From JBBQVS01 sp038211295 (GTDB taxonomy: Bacteria; Chloroflexota; Ktedonobacteria; Ktedonobacterales; Ktedonobacteraceae): a stretch of 42,962 nt of DNA. The stretch spans positions 1-42,962 of the forward strand of contig JBBQVS010000029.1 of NCBI GenBank assembly GCA_038211295.1, written 5' to 3'. Made by a program: the position numbers and the translations under genes. Positions 23,342-31,939 of the stretch are shown one piece after another; positions within the stretch are counted from its first letter, which is position 1, and each line of letters begins with the position of its first letter. Below the pieces are notes generated by a model. That model saw only the letters and a program-made list of their open reading frames with translations, had not been told where the DNA came from and searched no databases.

Positions 23342-25390
23342 CTACGCTGCGACTTTCTTATGTTTGGCTACAATCTCCTGTTGTACGTTGGCGGGGACTT
23401 CCGCGTATTGAGCAAACACCATTGAAAAAGAGCCGCGCCCCTGTGAGATAGAACGCAGATCAGTCGCGTAGTGTAACATCTCTGCATGTGGCACAAGTGC
23501 CGTGATCTCCTGCATACTATCGCCAAGCGCATCCATACCCAGTACATGTCCACGTTTTGTATTAAGGTCGCTCATCACGTCGCCCATATTGTGTTCCGGC
23601 ACAGTAATGGTGACGTTCATGATTGGCTCCAGTAACACTGGATTTGCCATCTGCACCGCCTCTTGCATTCCAAGCGACGCGGCGACCTCGAACGATTGTG
23701 CTGACGAGTCAACCGGATGATACTTGCCATCGACAACCGCTACTTTGACATAGAGCATCGGATTGCCGGAGAGAAAGCCCTTCTTGAGCGACTCGCGTAC
23801 ACCTTTTTCGACGCCGGGAATATATTGACCTGGCACTACACCACCGACGATTTTATCTTCAAAGATGAAAAGCTGTTCGCTATCTCGTGGCAGAGGTTCG
23901 ATTTCTAGCCATACATCGCCAAACTGTCCGTGACCACCACTCTGCCGTTTGTGACGACCATTCGCGCGTGCTTTGTTGCGAATCGTCTCACGATAGATGA
24001 TGCGCGGGTCACGGGTTACGAGATCGACGCCATATTTGCGTTTGATGCCCTCAACAATAATCTGTAGATGCGACTCACTCATACCTGATAATAAGACTTC
24101 GGCGGTTTCGGGGTCGCGTGCAACACGCAGAGTACGGTCTTCCTCAACGATGCGTGCGAGCGCGTTTCCCATTTTGTCGAGATCTGCTTGGCTGCGTGCA
24201 ATAACCGCCACGGTGTGACATGGTTGTGGGAACGCAATGATTGTGAGAGGCGTGGTTGCATCTTTACTGCCCGTCAGGGTATCTCCTGTATGAGTGTTGG
24301 TGAGTTTTGTGACGGCTCCAATATCGCCTGTAGGAATTTCAGTCGCATTCTCCTGTGTTTTTCCGCGTGCCATAATGAGTTGTCCCAGGCGTTCATCAGT
24401 TTTTGTTTGTACGTTGTAGACGCGACAATCCGGTTTGACTGTACCGCTATAGACGCGGAATGTAGAGATTGTGCCAACCTGTGCGGCGGTTGTTTTGAAG
24501 ATGAAGAGGGCGAGCGCATTGCCAAAGGCTTTTGCTTCCTCACATGGGGCATCAGCGGCACTCGGCAGATAGTCCACGATGGCGTTGAGTAGTGTTTGTA
24601 CGCCGATATTCTTGCACGCGGAGCCGCACAATACCGGAAACATTAGACCCGCACATGTGCTTTTTTTGACAACGGAAAGAACCTCTTCATCGCTCAGCTC
24701 CTCGCCTTCCAGAAACTTCTCCATAAGCGTATCGTCACTCTCAACCGCACACTCAAGCAGTTGTTCGCGGTAGAGGTTCATGCGTTCTTTGAGGTCGTTT
24801 GGAACAGCAATCTCTTGTACCTTATTGCCGCCCTCGAAGGTGTAGCCTTTGCGTGTGACAAGATCGACCACGCCCTTGAAATGTAGTTGTTCACCAATAG
24901 GAATTTGCAGAGGAACAATTTTTGAACCGAACTTCATGCGTAGCGAATTTAACGCTTGCTCGAAAGAGGTATTTTCGCGATCAAGCTTATTGACAAGGAA
25001 AATACGCGGCAGGTTGCGCTCGTTCGCGTACTGATAGGTGAGTTCAGTGCCAACCTCGACGCCTTTTTCCGCCGTGACCACCATCAGGGCAGCGTCGGCA
25101 ACGCGCAGACCTGCCTTCACCTCGCCCACGAAATCGGCATAACCGGGGGTATCGATGAAGTTAATTTTCGTGTTTTTCCATTCGATGGGAAGCACTTTCG
25201 CGTTCAAAGACATCCGTCGTTTGACTTCATCGGGGTCATAGTCGGAGACGGATGTACCCTCATCGACTTTCCCCTGGCGAGTGACGGCGCCACTATCGAA
25301 GAGCGCGGCGTCCACTAGCGAGGTTTTGCCTGTCCCAACATGTGAAATTAACGCTACATTACGAATCTGTTCCGCACTATACACCTTCAT
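23342..25390 (-). CDS. Elongation factor G-like GTPase (EF-G paralogue)
   Basis: A 682-aa translational GTPase with the full EF-G domain series: G domain (1-280), domain II (about 295-385), III, IV (READABLE as GGHGQFGDVWLEIEPL) and V (EPIMNVTITVPE, MSDLNTKRGHV). G-motifs are SHVGTGKTSL, DTPG, NKLD and GSA. The P-loop differs from the housekeeping form (AHIDAGKTT), and the start of domain IV is more like the EF-G-like/EF-G2 group often found beside a canonical fusA. No rpsL/rpsG/tuf neighbours are present, supporting a paralogue rather than the main translocase. ATG 25390 has AAGGAG; the frame extends upstream without support. Confidence 0.88.
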   Translation of the reverse strand: MKVYSAEQIRNVALISHVGTGKTSLVDAALFDSGAVTRQGKVDEGTSVSDYDPDEVKRRMSLNAKVLPIEWKNTKINFIDTPGYADFVGEVKAGLRVADAALMVVTAEKGVEVGTELTYQYANERNLPRIFLVNKLDRENTSFEQALNSLRMKFGSKIVPLQIPIGEQLHFKGVVDLVTRKGYTFEGGNKVQEIAVPNDLKERMNLYREQLLECAVESDDTLMEKFLEGEELSDEEVLSVVKKSTCAGLMFPVLCGSACKNIGVQTLLNAIVDYLPSAADAPCEEAKAFGNALALFIFKTTAAQVGTISTFRVYSGTVKPDCRVYNVQTKTDERLGQLIMARGKTQENATEIPTGDIGAVTKLTNTHTGDTLTGSKDATTPLTIIAFPQPCHTVAVIARSQADLDKMGNALARIVEEDRTLRVARDPETAEVLLSGMSESHLQIIVEGIKRKYGVDLVTRDPRIIYRETIRNKARANGRHKRQSGGHGQFGDVWLEIEPLPRDSEQLFIFEDKIVGGVVPGQYIPGVEKGVRESLKKGFLSGNPMLYVKVAVVDGKYHPVDSSAQSFEVAASLGMQEAVQMANPVLLEPIMNVTITVPEHNMGDVMSDLNTKRGHVLGMDALGDSMQEITALVPHAEMLHYATDLRSISQGRGSFSMVFAQYAEVPANVQQEIVAKHKKVAA

Positions 25391-25537
25391 AGAAACAACT
25401 CCTTCTGAGTTTCTCCACAAAAGGTAATCTATCCAGACGCCTGGGGGTCTGTCATAGACCACCTATGCGACCACGTGTGTGGTTGGTTCGGTACAGAGAT
25501 ACACATGTGCAACGCACTATTCCGGTTCGGTAGGTTT

Positions 25538-25566
25538 AGTATACCAGCAATAGTGTGATAGTTCAA
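25538..25566 (-). promoter_or_regulatory. Promoter of the EF-G-like gene
   Basis: On the minus strand TTGAAC (25561-25566) and an extended -10 TGGTATACT (hexamer 25538-25543) are 17 bases apart, giving a leader of about 140 bases. Confidence 0.6.
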
Positions 25567-25583
25567 TGTTCCTGCGCCGTTGC

Positions 25584-25612
25584 TTGTTCAAATACGCCGA
25601 TACTGGTATACT
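25584..25612 (+). promoter_or_regulatory. Candidate promoter of glyA
   Basis: An extended -10 TGGTATACT (hexamer 25607-25612) with a weak -35 TTGTTC (25584-25589) 17 bases upstream. A second option is TTGACT (25613-25618) with TAGCAT 17 bases later. The ten-base CTGGTATACT is the same as in the divergent promoter opposite. Confidence 0.5.
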
Positions 25613-25674
25613 TGACTGTGTATTTTTCGTTTCCATAGCATACACAATCAGCAAAGCCAAGAGAGGGCAATACT

Positions 25675-26967
25675 ATGACCGTAGACATAACTGATATCGA
25701 AAATATTCTGGCCCAGGAAGAGACATGGCGACAGACGCAGACAATTAACCTAATCGCCAGTGAAAATACACCAAGTGATGCTGTACGACGCGTTCAAAAT
25801 TCGGATTTCATGGGTCGTTATGCTGAGGGACACCCGAACGAGGGCGACAAGGTAAATCGCTATTATCAAGGGACGCGCTTCATTGACGAGATAGAACGCA
25901 TGGCGCATGACGAGATTGTCGCGCTATTTCGCGCTAAGCAAGCGGACGTGCGCCCGATTAGCGGCAATGCTGCTAATACCGCAATCGCGCTTGGTTTCTT
26001 GCGTGGTGGAGACACCATTCTCGCGAACTCAACCGATGGCGGTGGGCATATCAGTCATGGCCCTGTTGGCGTGTTTGGGCGACGCATTCAGAGTCGCGGA
26101 CAATCGCTCAAACTCGGCGGCGAAAAGTCGGTAAACCTCCATTATCTTCCTTTGACGACAGACCATTATCACGTTGACGCGGAAAAAACTATTGCGCTGA
26201 TCGATCAGGTATCGCCGCAGCTTGTTATCATGGGCAAGAGTCTCTTTTTCTTTCCAGAGCCTGTTTCGCAGGTTGCCGCTTTTTGTAAAACAAAAGGGAT
26301 TCCTCTCCTCTATGATGGCGCACACGTACTGGGTTTGATTGCTGGTGGTGAATTTCAAGACCCACTGCATGAGGGTGCTACATGGCTCACTGGCAGTACA
26401 CACAAGACCTTTCCCGGCCCACAACGAGGCGTTATTCTTGGCAATATGGATGAAGAGGATGAGAAGAAATTCTGGACGCCAGCAGACCGTGGCGTTTTCC
26501 CCGGTTCTTCAAGCAATCATCATCTCAACACCCTGCCCGCGCTGCTTGTTGCTATTCGCGAGATGAGAAAGTACGGAGCGGTATACGTGACCCAGATAGT
26601 ACGCAATGCTCAGGCGTTGGGGCAGAGTCTTGATGAGCTGGGGACACCAGTTGAGGCACGCGAGTTTGGCTATACCATGAGTCATATGATTGGCGTCAAT
26701 GTCGCGCAATTTGGTAGCGGTGTCGAGATTGCGAAAACGCTGGAACAGAACGACATTATCGTAAACTACAATATGCTCCCAGGCGATATCGACCCGCGCA
26801 ACCCCTCTGGTTTACGCATCGGTGTCTCTGAAATGACCCGCTTTGGCATGGACGAACGCGCAATGGGCGAACTGGCTCAACTGATACACGATGCCGTTCG
26901 TGGCAAGAACGTCAAAGAGCAAGTACACGCGCTACGGAGTCGCTACACGACGATGACCTTTGTCTAA
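25675..26967 (+). CDS. glyA: Serine hydroxymethyltransferase (divergent, archaeal-like)
   Basis: A 430-aa PLP enzyme of the SHMT family, expected to interconvert serine and glycine with a folate C1 carrier. Seen: NLIASENTPS, GRYAEGHPNEG, DVRPISGNAANTA, GGHISHG, LYDGAHVLGL, and the PLP lysine (Lys244) in GSTHKTFPGPQRG. The last motif, and RYYQGTRFIDEIE, are closer to archaeal SHMTs than to bacterial GlyA (TTHKTLRGPRGG, and GCEYVD). Related aldolases acting on threonine or other beta-hydroxy amino acids cannot be excluded. It is divergent from the EF-G-like gene. Confidence 0.8.
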   Translation: MTVDITDIENILAQEETWRQTQTINLIASENTPSDAVRRVQNSDFMGRYAEGHPNEGDKVNRYYQGTRFIDEIERMAHDEIVALFRAKQADVRPISGNAANTAIALGFLRGGDTILANSTDGGGHISHGPVGVFGRRIQSRGQSLKLGGEKSVNLHYLPLTTDHYHVDAEKTIALIDQVSPQLVIMGKSLFFFPEPVSQVAAFCKTKGIPLLYDGAHVLGLIAGGEFQDPLHEGATWLTGSTHKTFPGPQRGVILGNMDEEDEKKFWTPADRGVFPGSSSNHHLNTLPALLVAIREMRKYGAVYVTQIVRNAQALGQSLDELGTPVEAREFGYTMSHMIGVNVAQFGSGVEIAKTLEQNDIIVNYNMLPGDIDPRNPSGLRIGVSEMTRFGMDERAMGELAQLIHDAVRGKNVKEQVHALRSRYTTMTFV

Positions 26968-26979
26968 ACGGTAATTGTG

Positions 26980-27051
26980 AGATGTCAGGAGGAAGTGTCC
27001 AGTCAATTCTTTGCGAGATGACAATTGATGCTCTACTTCCTCCTGGCATCT
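26980..27051. repeat. Long inverted repeat downstream of glyA
   Basis: Seventeen-base arms (26980-26996 and 27035-27051, core CAGGAGGAAGT) pair with a single G-U, around a 38-base loop that itself can form a short CAATT/AATTG stem. It lies 13 bases after the glyA stop. No T tract follows, so it may act as an mRNA 3'-end stabiliser or processing site rather than a classical terminator. The remaining gap to 27229 shows no gene. Confidence 0.55.
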
Positions 27052-27228
27052 TGTAGGTATGGTACTTTAGGAGACCATAAAAGCAGTCTACACATCGTTT
27101 GTATAGGACTTTTCGTTTTTTGAAACTTGTGCTAGTGCTTATACGTGCCTTATCGGTACGTATATATTACGATCGATTTGCAGCGTTTTCTCTGCTGCAC
27201 CTATGTATTAAGAAAAAGGAAGTAGAAA

Positions 27229-28350
27229 ATGGGCCGATTTTTAAGAGGAATTTTACTTGGTATCGGTGTCGCGTTATTGGTTGCGCCAATGCGCGGCGAG
27301 CAACTGCGCCGTCTGTTAAACGAACGTTTGCAGCAACTGCTTGGTTATGTGCCTGAAAAAGCACAACTCAACGAATACACACAGCAGGTTTCGGGACGAG
27401 TGTCTCAGACCGCGAGCGAGCTGAAAGACTACGCCACACAGGCCGCCGCGCAAGTGAAAGATACCGCGAGCAATCTGGGAGCCATCGCGCAACAGGCAGG
27501 TGCAAGTACCAAGGATACCGCGAGTGATATTGGTACAGTCGCGCAACAAGCGGGTTCAGACCTCAAGAGCACGGTAAACAACTTGAGCAGCACTGCCCAG
27601 GACGCTGCACAACAAGCCACCGCGAAAGTGAAAGACACCGTTAGCACCCTGAGCAGTACCGCGCAGGATGTCGCACAACAGGCTACTACAAAGGCGAAAG
27701 ACACTGCTAGCACCTTGAGCACCGCCGCTCAACAAGCCACCGCGAAGGTTCAGGATACTGCCAGCACCGTAAGCAACACGGTGCAGGACAAGGTACAACA
27801 AGCCACCGCGAAGGTTCAGGATACTGCCGGCAACATTGCTGATACAACCAAGCAGGCAGCAGTAAAGACACAGCAAAACGTGCAGTCCTCAACATCTGCA
27901 ACAGTGAATAGTGCTAAGAGTGCTGTTTCTTCAGTGTCAACCTCTAGCACCGACAATTTGATTGCTACTATTCCAGGTATCGAGCCTGAAATACAGGCAA
28001 AGCTTGAGGCGCAGGGAATACAAACGACGCCACAACTCTTAGAGCAAACAAATTCAAAAGAAGAACGTGCCATTCTTGCTCAAAAAGCGGAGATGAGCAC
28101 TCATATGCTCAAGATGCTTGCTGATCGTGCAGACCTCATGCGTTTACAGGGCGTTACCGCCGATGTTGCTACGCTGCTCGAAGAAGCGGGTGTTGGCGGC
28201 ACAAAGGACCTGCGCCGTCGTAATCCTGAGCATCTTTACGCAACACTCTTGGAAGCACAGAGTAGCGGCAAGAGTGCCTACACTACACCAGGGCTTGACC
28301 AGATTACTCAGTGGATTGCTGAAGCAATGGCGATCACAAGCCAGGAGTAG
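27229..28350 (+). CDS. YtxH/LEA-like repeat protein fused to DUF4332
   Basis: A 373-aa protein. Residues 1-20 form a hydrophobic, glycine-rich helix (GILLGIGVALLVAPM) typical of YtxH-type proteins. Residues 55-235 are amphipathic 11-residue repeats of the LEA/apolipoprotein kind (AAQQATAKVKDTVSTLSS and variants), rich in Ala, Thr, Gln, Lys and Asp. Residues 245-373 fit DUF4332, a helix-hairpin-helix domain (TIPGIEPEIQAKLEAQGI, DLMRLQGVTADVATLLEEAG). LEA-like repeats suggest desiccation or stress protection; HhH domains often bind DNA. AAGGAAG precedes the ATG. Not in an operon. Confidence 0.75.
   Translation: MGRFLRGILLGIGVALLVAPMRGEQLRRLLNERLQQLLGYVPEKAQLNEYTQQVSGRVSQTASELKDYATQAAAQVKDTASNLGAIAQQAGASTKDTASDIGTVAQQAGSDLKSTVNNLSSTAQDAAQQATAKVKDTVSTLSSTAQDVAQQATTKAKDTASTLSTAAQQATAKVQDTASTVSNTVQDKVQQATAKVQDTAGNIADTTKQAAVKTQQNVQSSTSATVNSAKSAVSSVSTSSTDNLIATIPGIEPEIQAKLEAQGIQTTPQLLEQTNSKEERAILAQKAEMSTHMLKMLADRADLMRLQGVTADVATLLEEAGVGGTKDLRRRNPEHLYATLLEAQSSGKSAYTTPGLDQITQWIAEAMAITSQE
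27730..27828 (+). repeat. 66-base direct repeat in the LEA-like region
   Basis: A 33-base identical segment occurs at 27730-27762 and 27796-27828, a period of 66 bases or 22 residues, that is two 11-mers. Identity at the DNA level points to recent duplication within the repeat region. Confidence 0.85.
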
Positions 28351-28366
28351 TTTCTTTATGATAGAT

Positions 28367-28412
28367 AAGAGAGCAGTATTGGATGTTTTACTACATCCAA
28401 TACTGCTCTCTT
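28367..28412. terminator. Bidirectional stem between convergent genes
   Basis: A perfect 20-base inverted repeat (28367-28386 and 28393-28412) with a six-base loop TTTACT. It lies between the LEA-like gene and the dipeptidase gene that read toward each other. T tails are weak on both sides, but position and strength favour a shared terminator. Confidence 0.65.
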
Positions 28413-28423
28413 GTACTTTGTGC

Positions 28424-29518
28424 TTACCAGGTTTTTCGCAATACTCGTAGCCAATTCTCGTGAGTGAGATTGCGAAGCGCGGAATCGTCATAGCCATGTT
28501 GATACAGTGCCATAAGTAGCTTTGGCAAACCCGTCACGTCTTTGATTGCTTGCGGAATCATCGCGCCATCGAAGTCGGAGCCTAAACCAACGTGCTCAAT
28601 ACCAAGTTTCTCTACAAGATAATCAATGTGCTGAACCATCGTCTCTATCGATGTGTTCGCGTCATTGTGTCCGTCGGGTCGCAAGAACGAAACTGCGAAG
28701 TTCAGACCAACCATCCCTTCCGAAGCTCTAATAGCGGCCAACTGTTTGTCGGTCAAGTTGCGTGGGCAGGGGCAAAGGGCGTGAACATTCGAGTGTGTTG
28801 CAACAAGGGGTTTCTCTGATAATTTCGCGACATCCCAGAAACCCTGTTCGGTGATGTGTGAGAGATCAAGCATTATACCAAGACGATTGGAGGCACGTAC
28901 AAGATTTTTACCACTATCTGTCAGACCAGGGCCTGTATCAGGTGTACCTGGAAACTTAAAAGGAACACCATGCCCGAAAATATTCGGGCGACTCCATACA
29001 AGGCCAAGCGAACGTAAGCCTGCCTGATACAAGACCTCAAGCGTGTTCAGGTCAGCATCGATGGCCTCTGCTCCCTCAAAATGAAGCACACTCGCAATTA
29101 CCCCTGTGTGCAGACATGCTACCAGTTCGTCTACTGTGCGTACAACTTTCATCTGTCCCTGTGACTCTGCCTCGATCTTGAAAAGTTGTGCTGTCATCGC
29201 CAGCGCATTTGTGATGGCATACTCATGGTCGAGTGCGGGAGCAAGTGGAAATTCGTAGCCAGTGGCGGTGCGCCTGATTGTATCTTCCTCTTTAGGCGTA
29301 TCTGGTGTGGGCGGAACGTACACCGCGAAAAAACCACCCGCGAAATTGCCTTTTTTCATGCGTGGTAAGTCAAGATGACCGCTTGTACTCTCGACAAAAA
29401 AGGAGCGTTTACCTGCGTTATCACTCCTACTCTCCAAGCGATGAAGGGCTAAGAGAAGATCATTGTGTCCATCAAAAACGGGCCAGGAAGCGAGCATGTC
29501 AGGAGTGGTTTCAGGCAT
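28424..29518 (-). CDS. Membrane dipeptidase-like peptidase (M19)
   Basis: A zinc-dependent dipeptidase of the renal dipeptidase family, 364 aa. Metal and active-site residues are visible: HND in FDGHNDL, Glu in HFEGAEAI, His in LDLSHITEQG and VATHSN, and Asp in LGSDFDG. No signal peptide is evident, so it is probably cytoplasmic despite the family name. ATG 29518 overlaps the ligA stop (ATGCCTGA), with GGAG nine bases upstream; an upstream ATG at 29551 is possible. Likely cotranscribed with ligA; substrates may be D- or L-dipeptides. Confidence 0.9.
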   Translation of the reverse strand: MPETTPDMLASWPVFDGHNDLLLALHRLESRSDNAGKRSFFVESTSGHLDLPRMKKGNFAGGFFAVYVPPTPDTPKEEDTIRRTATGYEFPLAPALDHEYAITNALAMTAQLFKIEAESQGQMKVVRTVDELVACLHTGVIASVLHFEGAEAIDADLNTLEVLYQAGLRSLGLVWSRPNIFGHGVPFKFPGTPDTGPGLTDSGKNLVRASNRLGIMLDLSHITEQGFWDVAKLSEKPLVATHSNVHALCPCPRNLTDKQLAAIRASEGMVGLNFAVSFLRPDGHNDANTSIETMVQHIDYLVEKLGIEHVGLGSDFDGAMIPQAIKDVTGLPKLLMALYQHGYDDSALRNLTHENWLRVLRKTW

Positions 29519-31544
29519 TTCCAGTAACTCCATGTTCTTTGAAAAGCTCAATCAACCACTGCTCGTCGTGAATGGGAACCTTCGCTTTTTGGGCCTTCGC
29601 GACCTTCGATCCCGGTTCCTCTCCCACGATAAGATGGCTAAGCGATTTACTCACGCCCGACGCAATTGTCGCGCCCAGCATGGTAAGCGTCTCTTCTGCG
29701 ACAGGGCGCGTCATCGTGCTCAGTCGACCTGTCAGGAGAAATGTTTGGCCTGTCAATGGCCCCGTGCTTGTGTGTTGCTCTTCTCGCATATTCAAGCCAG
29801 CCGTCTGTAGCCGTGCAAGCAGTGCCTGATTGTCTTTTTCTTGTAGCCATGTATAGACACTGTATCCTATTTTAGGCCCTATACCAGGCACTGCGACAAT
29901 CTCTTCTTCTGTTGTTGTCAACAAACTATCCTTGTCGTGAAACGCGTTCGCTATCAGTTGTGCCGCTTTCTCGCCCATATAGCGAATATTGAGGCCAAAG
30001 AGGAGTCGCCATAACGAGCGGTACTTGCTTGCCTCGATGGCGGTGAGCATATTGTTTGCGCTTTTCTCTTTGATGCCTTCTAAGGCTAACAGTTGGTCAT
30101 GTGTCAGCGTATAGAAGTCGGCGACAGTGTGAATATAGCCAGCCGCGACGAGCTGCTCGCACATCTTTTCACCTATTGTATCAATGTCCATCGCGCCCTT
30201 CGAGACAAAATGAATAATACTCTCAAGATTGCGGGCGGGACAGTGTGTATTTGGACAATAGGCCATTGCCTGAGCGGGAACACGCACGATGAGCGTACCG
30301 CAGCGCGGGCAATGCTCTGGTAGATGATAGACCTCTTCCTGACCCGTCCTTCGCTCAATAACAGGCTTTACAACCTGTGGAATAACCTCTCCTGCACGCT
30401 GCACAAGTACCCAATCGCCGATACGCAGGTCTTTCCGTTGAATATCGCCCTCGTTGTGAAGTGAGGCACGGGAGACGGTGACGCCGCGAATGTTGATTGG
30501 TGCGAGCATTGCCCAGGGGTTGACTGCTCCTGTGCGCCCAATGTTTACGTCGATATTGAGCAATTGCGTCGCGACTTGCGTGGGTGGATACTTAAATGCG
30601 ATGGCCCAGCGTGGATCACGCGCAACCGCGCCCAGTTCTTGTTGCTGAAAAAAGTCGTTGATTTTGATAACCACGCCATCGATCTCGTAGGGAAGTGTGA
30701 AGCGTTCTTGTTCCCACTTTTTGCAGAAGGTGATTACCTCGTCCATCGTATGTGCAAGGTGAACGTGAGGGTTGACCGAAAACCCCCATTCACGGATTGC
30801 GTGTAGGGTATCCCACTGAGTATCAATGGTCATGCCCTGCACGTAGCCAATCTGGTAGCCGAAAAAGTCGAGGTGACGTGCGGAGGTATTACGCGGGTCT
30901 TTCTGGCGCAGAGAGCCTGCGGCAGCGTTACGCGGATTGGCGAAAATCTTGTTGTCTTGCATTTCTACATTCAACATTTCAAAGCTCTTGATAGACATAT
31001 AGATTTCGCCACGCACCTCGACACGATCAGGGATGCGCTCTCCGCGCAAACGTTGTGGAAGAGTGCGAATAGTTCGTACATTTGGTGTCCAGTCCTCACC
31101 AATCAGGCCATCACCACGAGAAGCACCAATAAGTAACCGTCCCTTTTCATACGTCAACGCCATTGCCAGGCCATCTATCTTGAGTTCGCAGACGTAGGTA
31201 AAGGTGGCGTCGGGCAAAATCGCATGGGCGCGTTTCTCCCAGGCCAGCAGTTTCTCTTCGTCGAACGCGTTTGCCAGGCTCAACATCGGCACGGGATGGC
31301 GGTGCTGTGGCACATCCTGTGTAGGACTTGCGCCAACCCGTTGTGTTGGTGAATCTGGCGTCTGTAGTTCGGGGTGCTCCTGCTCAAACTGTTGCAACTC
31401 TTGCATAAGACGATCATATTCTACATCGGTTAGCGTCGGGTTATCCTGCACATAATACTGATAGTTCGCCTCTTCTATCTGGTGGCGCAGGGTCGCGATA
31501 TGGCCTGCGAGTTGCTCTATTGTGTTCTTGTGAGTCTCGGACAT
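29511..31544 (-). CDS. ligA: NAD-dependent DNA ligase
   Basis: Joins nicks in DNA during replication and repair using NAD+. The 677-aa protein has the standard domains: Ia (about 10-75, with YYVQDNPTLTDVEYD), adenylation domain with catalytic Lys122 in CELKIDG, OB fold (GRTGAVNPWA, VSRASLHNEGDI), Zn finger CPRCG...CPNTHCPA, HhH region (EGIKEKSANNML, VPGIGPKIG) and a C-terminal BRCT (TGQTFLLTGRLSTMTRP, LIVGEEPGSKVAKA). ATG 31544 is preferred; the longer frame begins with TTG. Confidence 0.97.
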   Translation of the reverse strand: MSETHKNTIEQLAGHIATLRHQIEEANYQYYVQDNPTLTDVEYDRLMQELQQFEQEHPELQTPDSPTQRVGASPTQDVPQHRHPVPMLSLANAFDEEKLLAWEKRAHAILPDATFTYVCELKIDGLAMALTYEKGRLLIGASRGDGLIGEDWTPNVRTIRTLPQRLRGERIPDRVEVRGEIYMSIKSFEMLNVEMQDNKIFANPRNAAAGSLRQKDPRNTSARHLDFFGYQIGYVQGMTIDTQWDTLHAIREWGFSVNPHVHLAHTMDEVITFCKKWEQERFTLPYEIDGVVIKINDFFQQQELGAVARDPRWAIAFKYPPTQVATQLLNIDVNIGRTGAVNPWAMLAPINIRGVTVSRASLHNEGDIQRKDLRIGDWVLVQRAGEVIPQVVKPVIERRTGQEEVYHLPEHCPRCGTLIVRVPAQAMAYCPNTHCPARNLESIIHFVSKGAMDIDTIGEKMCEQLVAAGYIHTVADFYTLTHDQLLALEGIKEKSANNMLTAIEASKYRSLWRLLFGLNIRYMGEKAAQLIANAFHDKDSLLTTTEEEIVAVPGIGPKIGYSVYTWLQEKDNQALLARLQTAGLNMREEQHTSTGPLTGQTFLLTGRLSTMTRPVAEETLTMLGATIASGVSKSLSHLIVGEEPGSKVAKAQKAKVPIHDEQWLIELFKEHGVTGNA

Positions 31545-31598
31545 AGAACTAAACAACCTTTCAGGGGATGAAAATAGGGCCAAAATTGCCCTGAATGG

Positions 31599-31895
31599 TT
31601 ATTCTTCTGACAGTGCTTTGTAATGGAATACTTCGGGCGTACCCACGAACAGACCTGCGATATTGCTACGCCATTGTGGGAAAAGCGGACCACCTCGAAA
31701 ATCGACGGTATGCGCTTCCAATGAAACCCATTCGACGCGCAACATATAGCGTTCAGGTTGCTCAATACAACGCGTTACCGTCGCGGAAATACACCCCGCC
31801 TGCTGGCGAATAACCGCTAATCCGCGCTGGATACCCATGCCAAGCTCTTTTTCTTTTCCTGGTGCCGCGTTGATTAGTGCAACTTCTGTAACCAT
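31599..31895 (-). CDS. Antibiotic biosynthesis monooxygenase (ABM) domain protein
   Basis: A 98-aa single-domain dimeric alpha-beta barrel protein. The pattern VTEVALINAAPGKEKELG, ISATVTRCIEQPERYMLRVEW and VSLEAHTVDFRGG fits the ABM family, which includes quinol monooxygenases and haem-degrading enzymes as well as proteins of unknown role. GGAG lies seven bases before the ATG. It precedes ligA on the same strand by about 55 bases. The substrate cannot be told. Confidence 0.8.
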   Translation of the reverse strand: MVTEVALINAAPGKEKELGMGIQRGLAVIRQQAGCISATVTRCIEQPERYMLRVEWVSLEAHTVDFRGGPLFPQWRSNIAGLFVGTPEVFHYKALSEE

Positions 31896-31939
31896 GCTAT
31901 TGCTCCACTTTCTTTCTATCCTACCATATTACGAAAAGC

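Noticed and set aside
27429..27901. Minus-strand Ala/Cys/Leu-rich frames
   Set aside because: Antisense of the LEA-like 11-mer repeats.
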